Part shown: positions 1-7,867 of the stretch, one piece after another
Numbering within the stretch: the first letter of the stretch is position 1
Layout of the letters: every line of letters starts with the position of its first letter
Assembly: GCA_016649715.1 (NCBI GenBank)
Contig: JAENXC010000003.1
Span: 154,025 to 218,024, forward strand
DNA from: Flavobacteriaceae bacterium
GTDB lineage: Bacteria > Bacteroidota > Bacteroidia > Flavobacteriales > Flavobacteriaceae
Direction: 5' to 3'
DNA length: 64,000 bases
Position numbers and translations under genes: made by a program
The notes under the pieces: generated by a model
Seen by the model: only the letters and a program-made list of their open reading frames with translations
What the model was told of the DNA's origin: nothing
Database searches by the model: none

Positions 1-54
1 CAGGACCATGTCCGTATAAATGGTTTGTGATTCACTTGGGGTTTTTGGTTGCAT
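1..54 (-). CDS. Acyl-CoA thioesterase (hotdog fold), N-terminal 18 residues only
   Basis: The minus strand from an ATG at 54-52 reads MQPKTPSESQTIYTDMVL and runs open off the window edge. This resembles the N-terminus of flavobacterial acyl-CoA thioesterases, which begin with a KTPxES(Q/H)T..T(D/E)xVLP stretch before the hotdog domain. Such enzymes hydrolyse fatty acyl-CoA in the cytoplasm. The catalytic part is outside the window, so the call rests on a short motif and on remembered family starts. The 178 bases between it and the next gene hold only simple repeats. Confidence 0.5.
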   Translation of the reverse strand, partial: MQPKTPSESQTIYTDMVL

Positions 55-185
55 CTCGAAAAATTTTTGCAAAGATACCCAAGAAAGAAGAAAGAGTAGA
101 GAAAAAAGAACAGAGAAAAAGCCCCAATCCGCCGCGGTGAAGAATAATGAAAAAATTCGTTCAAGATTTGCACGTGATAAATCGC

Positions 186-233
186 GAGCCTACTGAACAC
201 TGCGTACTGAAAACTGATTACTGAAAACTAATT
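186..233. repeat. Short direct repeats of the CAGTTTTCAGTA type
   Basis: The + strand carries imperfect copies of TACTGAAAACTGAT/TACTGAACACTG in a row, directly downstream of the stop codon of the SPOR-domain gene. Similar strings occur in many Bacteroidota intergenic regions. No gene is seen between 55 and 232. Confidence 0.6.
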
Positions 234-1171
234 CACTGAATCTCCTGCACCAACAGCCAGGCATCGGCATTTTCGGTCTTTTGTATATCGCGAAGTTTTT
301 TTAAGGCTTCCATTCTGTCTTCAAAACTAGCGTACAGAACTTGATGGAGGCCATAACGGGAAACATCCATTTTTAAAGGAGAAAAACCTTTTTCCCGAAG
401 CTGCTCCACTTTTTTATCAGCGTTCGCTTCCATGCGGTAAGCGCCAGCAACAATGTGATACATTCCTGTGTGCTTGGGAAGTTGCAAACTTAGCACCGGC
501 AGTGGATTTTCTATTACAAACGTAGCTTCCTGAATTTGGTTTTCAACCAGCGAATTGGCTTTTTGTCTTTCGGCGTAATTGAATTTTTGAACCTGACCCT
601 CATAAAGTTTCAAACTTCCGAAACCTATAGCAGAAAGAGCGATTACAGCAATTGCGGCGTATTTAAGGTATGGTCTTGCTGCCCTTCTTTCGGGTGTGAA
701 AAGTATTGGTGCTTTTTCCTCTAAAGCTTGAACGGTTTCTTTGTAAACCTCGCGGCTTATTTTTGGAGAAACAAACGAAGAAAGCCCAAAGGCTGAAGTA
801 CTGAAATTTTGTTGGTGAAGTGGTTCAAACTGAAGCGATTTTTCTTCGTTTAGTGAAAATTCGCCTATGTTTTTAAAGGAAATAGTTTTCCCTTCTAAAA
901 GATCTTTTGAAATTTGAGCTGTGAAATTTCGTATTCTTTGCAGGGCGGTTTCATAACTACATCTTTCTACCGAAGCCACGTAATTTGCAAACAAACCATC
1001 ATTGGCCTGCAACTGTTTGTTGAACGAAACAATTTTTGAAGGTGGATGGAAGGTATTTGTGAAATTGTCAATCTGTGCAGATTTATGACGGGTCAAAAAC
1101 GCGCCAAACCCAGGAATAATAACGCATTCGTATCGGTAAAGCAGGTCAGAAATGTAGGTTGTAAGTTGCAT
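233..1171 (-). CDS. HU-CCDC81 and SPOR domain-containing envelope protein
   Basis: A 312-residue protein beginning MQLTTYISDLLYRYECVIIP. The N-terminal ~130 residues match the prokaryotic HU-CCDC81 tandem domain (VIIPGFGAFLTR, then a second part with FKNIGEFSLN). A single membrane helix follows (KYAAIAVIALSAIGFGSL). The C-terminal ~70 residues are a SPOR domain (YHIVAGAYRMEANADKKVEQL), which binds denuded peptidoglycan at division sites. The inner-membrane anchor therefore puts HU-like domains in the cytoplasm and SPOR in the periplasm. A start ten codons upstream is possible, but a TTG-N19-TAATTTTG promoter lies between the two, so 1171 is preferred. It is divergent from dprA. Confidence 0.8.
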   Translation of the reverse strand: MQLTTYISDLLYRYECVIIPGFGAFLTRHKSAQIDNFTNTFHPPSKIVSFNKQLQANDGLFANYVASVERCSYETALQRIRNFTAQISKDLLEGKTISFKNIGEFSLNEEKSLQFEPLHQQNFSTSAFGLSSFVSPKISREVYKETVQALEEKAPILFTPERRAARPYLKYAAIAVIALSAIGFGSLKLYEGQVQKFNYAERQKANSLVENQIQEATFVIENPLPVLSLQLPKHTGMYHIVAGAYRMEANADKKVEQLREKGFSPLKMDVSRYGLHQVLYASFEDRMEALKKLRDIQKTENADAWLLVQEIQ

Positions 1172-1176
1172 AGAAA

Positions 1177-1206
1177 CAAAATTACCCTTTTTTGAAAGCA
1201 ATCCAA
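1177..1206 (-). promoter_or_regulatory. Bacteroidota-type promoter of the HU-CCDC81/SPOR gene
   Basis: On the minus strand TTG (1206-1204), a 19-base spacer and TAATTTTG (1184-1177) match the Bacteroidota -33/-7 consensus (TTG, TAnnTTTG). Only five bases separate the -7 box from the ATG, so the transcript would be leaderless or nearly so. Confidence 0.55.
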
Positions 1207-1282
1207 TTTTTGTTTTTGTAACTTATTAACAACTTAAAAAGTTGTATTTTTAAAACTTCTCCCCAGCTTCAATTTTCGAACT

Positions 1283-2386
1283 ATGCTTTCAAAAAACGAA
1301 CTGCGCTATACACTTGCTTTGCAGCGAATTCCAAATCTGGGAGATATTTCAGCAAAAAAATTGCTGCGAAAAATGGGTTCTGCCGAAGCAATCTTCAAAG
1401 AGAAAAAAAGTAATCTCGCCAAGATTGACGGCATCGGACTTTTACGGTTGAAGGACGTTAATCTAAAACAACAATTGGAAGAAGCCGATGAAGAACTGGA
1501 ATTTATTGAAAAAAACAATATTGAGTACAGCTATTTTCAAGACAAAACCTATCCCGAAAAACTAAAACACTGCATAGATGGCCCCATACTTTTCTTCCAG
1601 CGTGGAAATATAGATTTGGTAGGGAAAAAAATAATCAGCATAGTGGGCACACGGAAAATTACAAGCTATGGCAATGCTTTTTGCCAAAGTCTTATTGAAG
1701 AGCTCGCCCCTTTAAATCCCGTAATTGTTTCGGGTTTGGCATATGGCGTTGACATCTGTGCCCACAAAGCCGCAATTGAAAACAACCTCCAAAACATTGC
1801 TTGCTTGGCGCATGGACTAAACCAAATGTACCCAAAAGACCATAAAAGATACGTTCGAAAAATTGAGGAAAACGGCGGATTTATAAGTGAATTTTGGAGT
1901 AGTGACGCTTTCGATAGAAATAATTTTTTAAAACGAAACCGCATCATCGCCGGTCTTTCCGAAGCAACCATCGTTATTGAATCTGCCGAAAAAGGCGGAA
2001 GTTTGGTAACGGCAGATATTGCAAACTCCTACAATCGCGAAGTTTTTGCCGTTCCCGGCAGAGCTACAGACAGCCAAAGCCGCGGCTGCAACAACTTGAT
2101 AAAACAGCAAAAAGCACAGTTGCTCACTAGCGCAGCGGATATAATTTATATGCTCGACTGGGAGCTAAAAGAAAACCAAAAGCCTAAACAGACCCAACTT
2201 TTCGTTGAATTAGATGAAGAAGAAAAAATAGTCTTCCGTTTTTTAAAGGAAAAGGAAAAAGAACTGCTGGACACCATTGCTTTGGAATGTAACATTCCAG
2301 CCTATAAAGCCGCCAGCATTTTGATGAATATGGAATTGAAAGGAGTTGTTAGGCCGTTACCGGGGAAGTTGTTTCAGTTGGTTTAA
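1283..2386 (+). CDS. dprA: DNA-processing protein DprA
   Basis: A 367-residue protein with three parts. An N-terminal helix-hairpin-helix region (LGDISAKKLLRKMG) comes first. The central Rossmann-like DprA fold has GTRKITSYG, SGLAYGVD, and EKGGSLVTADIANSYNREVF followed by AVPG. A C-terminal winged helix (IPAYKAASILMNMELKGVV) ends the protein. DprA protects incoming single-stranded DNA during natural transformation and loads RecA onto it in the cytoplasm. The length is normal. The stop codon overlaps the trpS stop on the other strand by three bases, so the two genes converge without a terminator. Homologues occur in non-competent species, so competence is not proven. Confidence 0.93.
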   Translation: MLSKNELRYTLALQRIPNLGDISAKKLLRKMGSAEAIFKEKKSNLAKIDGIGLLRLKDVNLKQQLEEADEELEFIEKNNIEYSYFQDKTYPEKLKHCIDGPILFFQRGNIDLVGKKIISIVGTRKITSYGNAFCQSLIEELAPLNPVIVSGLAYGVDICAHKAAIENNLQNIACLAHGLNQMYPKDHKRYVRKIEENGGFISEFWSSDAFDRNNFLKRNRIIAGLSEATIVIESAEKGGSLVTADIANSYNREVFAVPGRATDSQSRGCNNLIKQQKAQLLTSAADIIYMLDWELKENQKPKQTQLFVELDEEEKIVFRFLKEKEKELLDTIALECNIPAYKAASILMNMELKGVVRPLPGKLFQLV

Positions 2387-3351
2387 TAGCCAATCTTTCC
2401 ACGAACCCTTTTCAAAACCTCATCTGCAACTTTCCGCGCCTTTTCAGCACCAGTGGCCAAGGCTGCGTCAATCTCAGGAAGGTTTTCCATAAAATAATTA
2501 TAGCGAGTGCGTTCTTCTGAAAATTTTTCGGTTATCAATTCAAACAAAGCTTGTTTTGCATGGCCATAACCGTAGTTTCCACCTTCGTAATTTTTTCGCA
2601 TTCGCGCCACTTCAGCTTTGGAACCCAATATTTTATAGAGCGCAAAAACATTGCAAGTGTCCGGATTTTTTGGTTCTTCAAGCGGCGTGCTATCTGTTTC
2701 AATTCCCATTACCTGTTTCCGAAGTTGCTTGTCGTCCAAAAAGATATTGATAATATTTCCTTTGGATTTACTCATTTTTGCTCCGTCCGTCCCGGGAACG
2801 TACATGGTTTCTTCCTGCACTTTGCCAACGGGCATCACAAAAGTTTCACCCATCTGCGCGTGGAAACGGGAAGCGACATCGCGCGTAATTTCAATATGTT
2901 GCATTTGGTCTTTCCCAACGGGAACAATTTCGGCATCATACAATAATATGTCCGCCGCCATAAGCATTGGGTAGCTAAAAAGTCCGGCGTTCACGTCTTC
3001 CAAACGATCTGCTTTATCCTTAAATGAATGTGCTAACGTTAATCTTTGGAAAGGGAAAAAACAACTCAAATACCACGAAAGTTCCGCTGTTTGAGGCACA
3101 TCGCTTTGGCGGTAAAAAACCACCCGTTCAATATCCAACCCAAATGCCAACCAAGTTGCAGCAACACTATAGGTATTTGCGCGAAGCGTTTCGGGGTTTT
3201 TAATCTGGGTCAACGAGTGCATGTCTGCTATAAAAAGGAAGGAATCATTTTTAGGGTCGTTGGCCATTTCAATGGCGGGAACGATTGCGCCCAAAAGATT
3301 TCCGAGGTGTGGTGTGCCTGTGCTTTGTATTCCTGTGAGTATTCTGGACAT
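2383..3351 (-). CDS. trpS: Tryptophanyl-tRNA synthetase
   Basis: The 322-residue protein is a class Ic aminoacyl-tRNA synthetase that charges tRNA-Trp. MSRILTGIQSTGTPHLGNLLG carries the HIGH-type signature TPHLGN; AKMSKSKGN is the KMSKS loop; the tryptophan-pocket region (ADMHSLTQ, YPMLMAADILLYDAE) is intact. The ATG at 3351 is chosen over the one 16 codons upstream because family members start MSRILTG and the extra residues do not resemble the family. A TACCTTTG box lies 75 bases upstream. Confidence 0.95.
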   Translation of the reverse strand: MSRILTGIQSTGTPHLGNLLGAIVPAIEMANDPKNDSFLFIADMHSLTQIKNPETLRANTYSVAATWLAFGLDIERVVFYRQSDVPQTAELSWYLSCFFPFQRLTLAHSFKDKADRLEDVNAGLFSYPMLMAADILLYDAEIVPVGKDQMQHIEITRDVASRFHAQMGETFVMPVGKVQEETMYVPGTDGAKMSKSKGNIINIFLDDKQLRKQVMGIETDSTPLEEPKNPDTCNVFALYKILGSKAEVARMRKNYEGGNYGYGHAKQALFELITEKFSEERTRYNYFMENLPEIDAALATGAEKARKVADEVLKRVRGKIGY

Positions 3352-3425
3352 ATGTATTGCCGTATTTTGACTGCGCTCAATATAAACTGTGGCAGGCATC
3401 TCTTTAATGAAACTAAATTTTTCAG

Positions 3426-3433
3426 CAAAGGTA
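3426..3433 (-). promoter_or_regulatory. -7 promoter box for trpS
   Basis: The minus strand reads TACCTTTG (consensus TAnnTTTG) about 75 bases before the trpS ATG. A TTTG lies 25 bases upstream of it, a longer spacer than usual. The acyltransferase promoter box lies back to back with it. Confidence 0.4.
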
Positions 3434-3466
3434 CTTTTTTTGATTTATTCACATCGTTCAAATGAG

Positions 3467-3474
3467 TACTTTTG
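3467..3474 (+). promoter_or_regulatory. -7 promoter box for the acyltransferase gene
   Basis: TACTTTTG matches TAnnTTTG and ends seven bases before the ATG at 3482, predicting an almost leaderless mRNA. TTTG at 3439-3442 is the nearest -33 candidate, at a long 24-base spacing. Confidence 0.4.
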
Positions 3475-3481
3475 AATCTTG

Positions 3482-4222
3482 ATGAAATTACTAAAGCAAA
3501 TATTTGCGGCGTTTTACCGTATTTGGTTTTATTTGATTGTAACACTCGCAACAATCTTACTTTTTCCTTTTCTAATAATCAGTATTCTTAAACATTCTTG
3601 GTATCCGTTCTTTTTTAAGGTTGCACGAACTTGGTCTGCATTTATAATTTTCGGAATTGGTTGTTACCCAATCATAAAACGTGAAATCCATTATGAAAAA
3701 GGCAAAAGCTATATGTTCGTGGCCAACCACACCTCAATGACAGATATTATGTTGATGTTTTATGCAACCAAAAACCCGTTCGTTTTTGTTGGAAAAAAAG
3801 AACTGGCAAGGTTTCCGCTGTTTGGATATATCTATAAACGTACCTGTATTTTGGTGGACCGCGGAAACAACAAAAGCCGTGTGGAGGCTTTCCGAAGAGC
3901 TGAAAAACGTTTGAACGAGGGATTGAGCGTCTGCATTTTTCCCGAAGGTGGCGTGCCCGAAGATCTTTCGCTTTTGCTGGACGAATTTAAGGATGGGGCG
4001 TTCCGGCTTTCCATAGAGCATCAAATTCCCATTGCTCCAATGACTTTTCACGATAACAAAAAAAGGTTTCCGTATTCATTTTTTAGAGGTGGTCCAGGGA
4101 AAATGCGGGTTAAGGTGCATAAGCTTATTCCGACAGAAAATATGACTTTGGAAAAAAGAAAGGAACTGAAAAAAGAAACCCGAGAAATAATTTTAAGGGA
4201 ATTGTTAAAGCCTACAGTTTAG
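3482..4222 (+). CDS. plsC: 1-acyl-sn-glycerol-3-phosphate acyltransferase (PlsC family)
   Basis: A 246-residue inner-membrane enzyme that would transfer an acyl chain to lysophosphatidate in phospholipid synthesis. After N-terminal hydrophobic helices (FYLIVTLATILLFPFLIISIL) come the family motifs NHTSMTD (HX4D catalytic pair), FVGKKEL and FPEGG. The ATG at 3482 is preferred to the in-frame TTG just before it. It is followed by a strong hairpin terminator. A second family member is at 58287-59030, so which of the two is the housekeeping PlsC is not certain. Confidence 0.82.
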   Translation: MKLLKQIFAAFYRIWFYLIVTLATILLFPFLIISILKHSWYPFFFKVARTWSAFIIFGIGCYPIIKREIHYEKGKSYMFVANHTSMTDIMLMFYATKNPFVFVGKKELARFPLFGYIYKRTCILVDRGNNKSRVEAFRRAEKRLNEGLSVCIFPEGGVPEDLSLLLDEFKDGAFRLSIEHQIPIAPMTFHDNKKRFPYSFFRGGPGKMRVKVHKLIPTENMTLEKRKELKKETREIILRELLKPTV

Positions 4223-4229
4223 TGCATAA

Positions 4230-4260
4230 AAAAACCGTCCTATGGCGAAGAACGGTTTTT
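4230..4260 (+). terminator. Rho-independent terminator after the acyltransferase gene
   Basis: AAAAACCGT pairs with ACGGTTTTT around a 13-base loop, with A-rich and T-rich flanks, eight bases after the stop codon. It may also serve the convergent anti-sigma/barrel gene. Confidence 0.75.
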
Positions 4261-4310
4261 GCATTCATTTTGTTTGAAGTATAATCAAACACATTCAACT
4301 AAAAACTAAC

Positions 4311-5936
4311 CTAAAACTTGAAACTCAATCCGCTGTAAACCCCTAAATAATAAGGTTTGAAATTTACAGAGGAATCAGTATAAGGGTTGAGCTGGTATTT
4401 AAACATTGGCTCAATATTAAACGTAAATTTTTTGGACAGTTTGTAGTCCAGACCCAGCCCAACATTAGTTGAAAAACTTACAGAGGAAAGGTTATTTGCC
4501 TCTCCCAGTACTTCAGTAAAATTATCAGCTTTTACTGAAATTTCATTGTTGCCCAAAAATAAAGTGCTCACCCCACCAATCACATTTACGCCAATTTTAT
4601 TGTTGATTACGGCGTATTTCAGTTCCAAAGGCACTTCGTAATAATTTATATTCTGGATAAGCCTAGCATCACCTTCCGTGGACTTAGGCATTATTGCACC
4701 AAATCCATTGGAAGAATTTGCATTTGCAAACGATCCTTTATCGGCAACGGTCACCACCATATCACTTCCGCCATAATCAACGGAACGCAACGCCACTGAA
4801 ACTGGGCCTGTGCCAACCTCAATACCCGTAGTGCTATAACTCAAATCTACATTGTTAACACCCGCGCGAACGCTCAGACGATTGCTCAAAGCATAACTCA
4901 CCTGCACCCCGTAGCTCATATTCACATCGCCCTTTTGTGGATTGTCAGAAAAACTTGGATCTATGGACGAACCATTGCCAAAGCTGCTGTAATAAACCGG
5001 AGCCACATTTGGAGCTACGTTCCAGCGATGTTCGGGTTTTTGTTTCTTTTTCTTTTCAGCAACTACCTCTTCATCTGTTTCTGCAATGGCGTCAAAAATT
5101 GATTTTTTGTTTTCAGAATCTTTCTGAACTTCTTCCTCGGTTTTAACTAAATTCTTTTCGGAATTATTTACTTTCCTGTCAATAGGCACGGTTTCAGATT
5201 TTTCATTTACAACAACACCGTCTTTGTTTTGTTTGAAAATTTCCTTGTCTTTTTTTATGATACTTTCGTTCGCTTCTTTTTCGTTTTTGCCAGAATTGAT
5301 TTTGTTAGAGGAATTTTTCGAAGCTGCAGCAATTCCTTCGTCCAAATTGTTTTTTGAAGTGTTTTTTTCAATCAACTCTTTTTGTGAATTCTGTTTCACT
5401 TTGGAAGAATTCTCCTGCCTGTCGGCAGGCACGGTTTCAGAATTGGTTGAAGCTATTACCGTATTATTCCCTTTTTCGGAAGCATTTTTGAAAACTTTAT
5501 CCGAAGACCTGTCTGCCGGTGAGGTAGGTTTCGTTTCGCCTTTATTTTTTGAAGTATTGTCATTGGAAGCATCAGAATTCTCCGTGGATTCATTTTGAAG
5601 TGATTTTTCTTCCGAAGCTACTTGCGAATTATTCGTTTGATTTTCAATTTCAGAGTTGTTTTCGTGAAGTTGTTTTTCGGCTTGCTTCACATTTTCATTG
5701 GTAATTGAAGGCGTACCAGTATCGGAAGCATTGTAAAGTGAATTGCCAACAGTCAACATTAAAGCTATCAACGCAGCAACACCGCTAAGTTTTATCCACA
5801 GCGGGATGACCTTGCGTTCTTTTTTCTCCTTTTTCAGCTCGGCTTGGATGTTTTCCCAAACGCGCGGCGAAGGAGTGGCTTCAAGATTTTTGAAACCTTC
5901 GTTAAAAATGTTGTCTATGTTTTTCTTTTCTTTCAT
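4311..5936 (-). CDS. Anti-sigma-like inner-membrane protein with C-terminal outer-membrane beta-barrel
   Basis: A 541-residue protein starting MKEKKNIDNIFNEGFKNLE. About 45 cytoplasmic residues (SPRVWENIQAELKKEKKERK) precede one membrane helix (LSGVAALIALMLTVGNSLY). Then come ~240 residues of low-complexity Asn/Ser/Lys/Glu sequence, and from about residue 310 a predicted outer-membrane barrel (VSYALSNRLSVRAGVNN, LGLDYKLSKKFTFNIEP) ending in SGLSFKF with terminal Phe. It lies 87 bases downstream of an ECF sigma gene, the usual anti-sigma position. One chain would thus bridge cytoplasm, inner membrane, periplasm and outer membrane. The linker contains three copies of a PADR/PIDR peptide derived from a palindromic repeat. 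The function as a signal transducer is inferred. Confidence 0.7.
   Translation of the reverse strand: MKEKKNIDNIFNEGFKNLEATPSPRVWENIQAELKKEKKERKVIPLWIKLSGVAALIALMLTVGNSLYNASDTGTPSITNENVKQAEKQLHENNSEIENQTNNSQVASEEKSLQNESTENSDASNDNTSKNKGETKPTSPADRSSDKVFKNASEKGNNTVIASTNSETVPADRQENSSKVKQNSQKELIEKNTSKNNLDEGIAAASKNSSNKINSGKNEKEANESIIKKDKEIFKQNKDGVVVNEKSETVPIDRKVNNSEKNLVKTEEEVQKDSENKKSIFDAIAETDEEVVAEKKKKQKPEHRWNVAPNVAPVYYSSFGNGSSIDPSFSDNPQKGDVNMSYGVQVSYALSNRLSVRAGVNNVDLSYSTTGIEVGTGPVSVALRSVDYGGSDMVVTVADKGSFANANSSNGFGAIMPKSTEGDARLIQNINYYEVPLELKYAVINNKIGVNVIGGVSTLFLGNNEISVKADNFTEVLGEANNLSSVSFSTNVGLGLDYKLSKKFTFNIEPMFKYQLNPYTDSSVNFKPYYLGVYSGLSFKF
5414..5430. repeat. Palindromic repeat family A inside the barrel-protein gene
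   Basis: CCTGCCTGTCGGCAGGC is close to a perfect palindrome of the CCTGCC..GGCAGG family. On the coding strand it gives the VPADR part of ETVPADRQ. Confidence 0.65.
5507..5529. repeat. Palindromic repeat family A, second copy in the barrel-protein gene
   Basis: ACCTGTCTGCCGGTGAGG followed by TAGGT is a degenerate family A copy, read as TSPADRSS in the protein linker. A third, more decayed copy at 5176-5196 gives ETVPIDRK. Confidence 0.55.
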
Positions 5937-5970
5937 TATTACCCTTAAAAAGGGAAACTTTTTCAAAAAA

Positions 5971-5990
5971 CCCCTACCTAAAAGTAGGGG
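5971..5990 (-). other. Hairpin between sigma factor and anti-sigma genes
   Basis: CCCCTAC and GTAGGGG form a seven-base-pair stem with a six-base loop between the sigma stop codon and the anti-sigma start. It has no long T-run on the minus strand, so attenuation or mRNA processing is more likely than full termination. Confidence 0.5.
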
Positions 5991-6023
5991 CATTTTATTC
6001 AATCTAAACAATCATACAATGCT

Positions 6024-6563
6024 TTAAGTGTTATCGTTTTTAGCATTATAGTCTTCAATCTTATTTTTCAGAATCATTCTGGCACGCGCCAGATTTGATT
6101 TAGACGTTCCATCGCTGATTCCTAACATTTCTGCTATCTCTTTATGCTGATAGCCGTCCATAACATACATACTGAAAACCAATCTGTACCTATCCGGCAG
6201 TTCCTGCACAATTTTCAGCAGAAAATCCAATGGGATTTCCTCATTTTCAATTTCAACTTCTGCTTCATCTTCAATCTGACCTTCGCCAACAATTTCAAAG
6301 GTGCGCTGCTTTCTATATTTTTGAAGGACTGTGTTCACGGTTACCCGTTTCATCCAGCCTTCAAAAGAACCTTTGCCTTTATACTGCTCAACTTTATTAA
6401 AAATGGTTATAAAAGCGTCCTGCAAATTATCCTCAGCCTCGTTAAAATTAGGCGAATAGCGAAGGCATATAGCAAAAAGGACCCTGTTGTACTGTTTGTA
6501 CAATTCGCCCTGTGCCTTTGCATCCTGATGTTTGCATTTTATTATGAGCTCGTCTAAAGTCAA
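6024..6563 (-). CDS. RNA polymerase ECF-type sigma factor
   Basis: A 179-residue sigma-70 family member. Region 2 is seen as NEAEDNLQDAFITIFNKVEQY with GSFEGWMKRVTVNTVLQKYRK; region 4 is LPDRYRLVFSMYVMDGY then HKEIAEMLGISDGTSKSNLARAR. It would direct RNA polymerase to a stress or envelope regulon. The start must be TTG: the frame upstream meets a stop codon after six codons with no ATG or GTG, and family members begin at MTL.. here. The weak start may limit synthesis. The next gene in the same direction is the membrane anti-sigma/barrel protein. Confidence 0.9.
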   Translation of the reverse strand: MTLDELIIKCKHQDAKAQGELYKQYNRVLFAICLRYSPNFNEAEDNLQDAFITIFNKVEQYKGKGSFEGWMKRVTVNTVLQKYRKQRTFEIVGEGQIEDEAEVEIENEEIPLDFLLKIVQELPDRYRLVFSMYVMDGYQHKEIAEMLGISDGTSKSNLARARMILKNKIEDYNAKNDNT

Positions 6564-6692
6564 ACGCGGTACCGTGAGTTATTGTTCTGTTGTAAATACC
6601 TCCGTTATTGAAAGAGGGCAACCGTAATAATCAAGGTTCCTACGCTTTGTAGATACCCGTATATCAAAAGGGTTGCGTGGTTCGCTGAAAAA

Positions 6693-7700
6693 TTATTTGC
6701 TTACCGCAGTAATGGCATCCTTGATTTTCTTTTCCAGTTCGTCCATCAATTCCGGGTTGTCCAATAATAGTGCTTTAACGGCATCGCGGCCCTGCCCCAG
6801 TTTTGTGTCGTCATAGCTGAACCATGATCCCGATTTTTTGATGATTTCATAATCAACCCCAAGGTCTATGATTTCACCAACTTTAGAGATTCCTTCGCCA
6901 TACATAATGTCGAATTCTGCCATTTTGAAAGGTGGCGCAATTTTGTTTTTCACCACTTTTACGCGGGTTTTGTTTCCCGTGGCGTTGCTGTCGGAATCTT
7001 TTATTTGTGTGGAACGGCGGATGTCCAAACGCACGGAAGCATAAAACTTTAAAGCGTTTCCACCTGTTGTGGTTTCTGGATTTCCGAACATCACGCCAAT
7101 TTTTTCGCGCAATTGATTAATGAAGATCACGGTACATTTTGTTTTGCTGATGGAGCCTGTAAGTTTTCGCAAAGCTTGGCTCATCAAACGCGCGTGAAGT
7201 CCCATTTTGCTATCGCCCATTTCGCCTTCTATTTCGCTTTTTGGGGTCAATGCTGCAACGGAGTCAATGACCACAATGTCAATGGCTCCACTACGGATTA
7301 AGTTATCGACGATTTCCAGAGCTTGCTCGCCGTTGTCCGGTTGTGAAATGATAAGGTTTTCAACATCTACGCCAAGTTTTTCGGCATAGCCACGGTCAAA
7401 AGCGTGTTCGGCATCAATAAAAGCGGCAATGCCTCCTTTTTTTTGCGCCTCAGCCATTGCATGAAGCGTAAGTGTAGTTTTACCCGAAGATTCCGGGCCG
7501 TAGATTTCAATAACCCTGCCGCGCGGATAACCGCCCACGCCGAGGGCAACGTCAAGTCCCAAAGAACCTGTGGGGATCACTTCCACATCTTCAACGGCTC
7601 TATCGCCCATTTTCATCACGGTTCCCTTGCCGTAGGTTTTGTCAAGTTTATCTAAAGTTAGCTTTAAAGCTTTTAGTTTTGCGTCTTTTTCAGTGCTCAT
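6693..7700 (-). CDS. recA: Recombinase RecA
   Basis: The 335-residue protein has the RecA core: Walker [10 protein letters not shown], Walker [13 protein letters not shown], the loop [12 protein letters not shown], and the MAW-type motif [20 protein letters not shown]. It catalyses strand exchange and LexA-type co-protease reactions in recombination and repair. The second of two close ATGs ([13 protein letters not shown]) is chosen because flavobacterial RecA proteins start MSxEKxAKLKAL; the other start adds two residues. A TACTTTTG promoter box lies about 60 bases upstream. No obvious LexA palindrome is seen. Confidence 0.97.
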   Translation of the reverse strand: MSTEKDAKLKALKLTLDKLDKTYGKGTVMKMGDRAVEDVEVIPTGSLGLDVALGVGGYPRGRVIEIYGPESSGKTTLTLHAMAEAQKKGGIAAFIDAEHAFDRGYAEKLGVDVENLIISQPDNGEQALEIVDNLIRSGAIDIVVIDSVAALTPKSEIEGEMGDSKMGLHARLMSQALRKLTGSISKTKCTVIFINQLREKIGVMFGNPETTTGGNALKFYASVRLDIRRSTQIKDSDSNATGNKTRVKVVKNKIAPPFKMAEFDIMYGEGISKVGEIIDLGVDYEIIKKSGSWFSYDDTKLGQGRDAVKALLLDNPELMDELEKKIKDAITAVSK

Positions 7701-7761
7701 TTTCATTATGTTTTATGATGGAATTTTAAGTAGCTAAGATACTATTTCTTTGTGCTTAGGA

Positions 7762-7769
7762 CAAAAGTA
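7762..7769 (-). promoter_or_regulatory. -7 promoter box for recA
   Basis: The minus strand reads TACTTTTG (TAnnTTTG consensus) 61 bases upstream of the recA ATG. No clear -33 TTG at normal spacing. Confidence 0.4.
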
Positions 7770-7789
7770 AAATATGGGGAGAAAGGATT

Positions 7790-7821
7790 TTTGTTAACAA
7801 TAAATATAATGATTAATTTTG
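7790..7821 (+). promoter_or_regulatory. Promoter of trhO
   Basis: TTTG (7790-7793), 20-base spacer, TAATTTTG (7814-7821): a full match to the Bacteroidota consensus, giving a leader of about 40 bases before the ATG at 7868. Confidence 0.6.
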
Positions 7822-7867
7822 CCGAATCTTAAAAAAAATCAATTCTTTTCACCTAAAAAAGTATAGC

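Noticed and set aside
186..233. Tandem ACTGAAAACT units as a possible regulatory array
   Set aside because: Only three degenerate units at a gene 3' end; the same sort of string is common intergenic filler in the phylum.
3046..3465. 139-codon + strand open frame over trpS
   Set aside because: It is antisense to conserved trpS sequence, and ends across the trpS promoter region.
5224..5598. 124-codon + strand open frame rich in Phe and Ser
   Set aside because: It is antisense to the low-complexity linker of the barrel protein; Lys/Glu/Asn-rich coding sequence leaves long open frames on the other strand.
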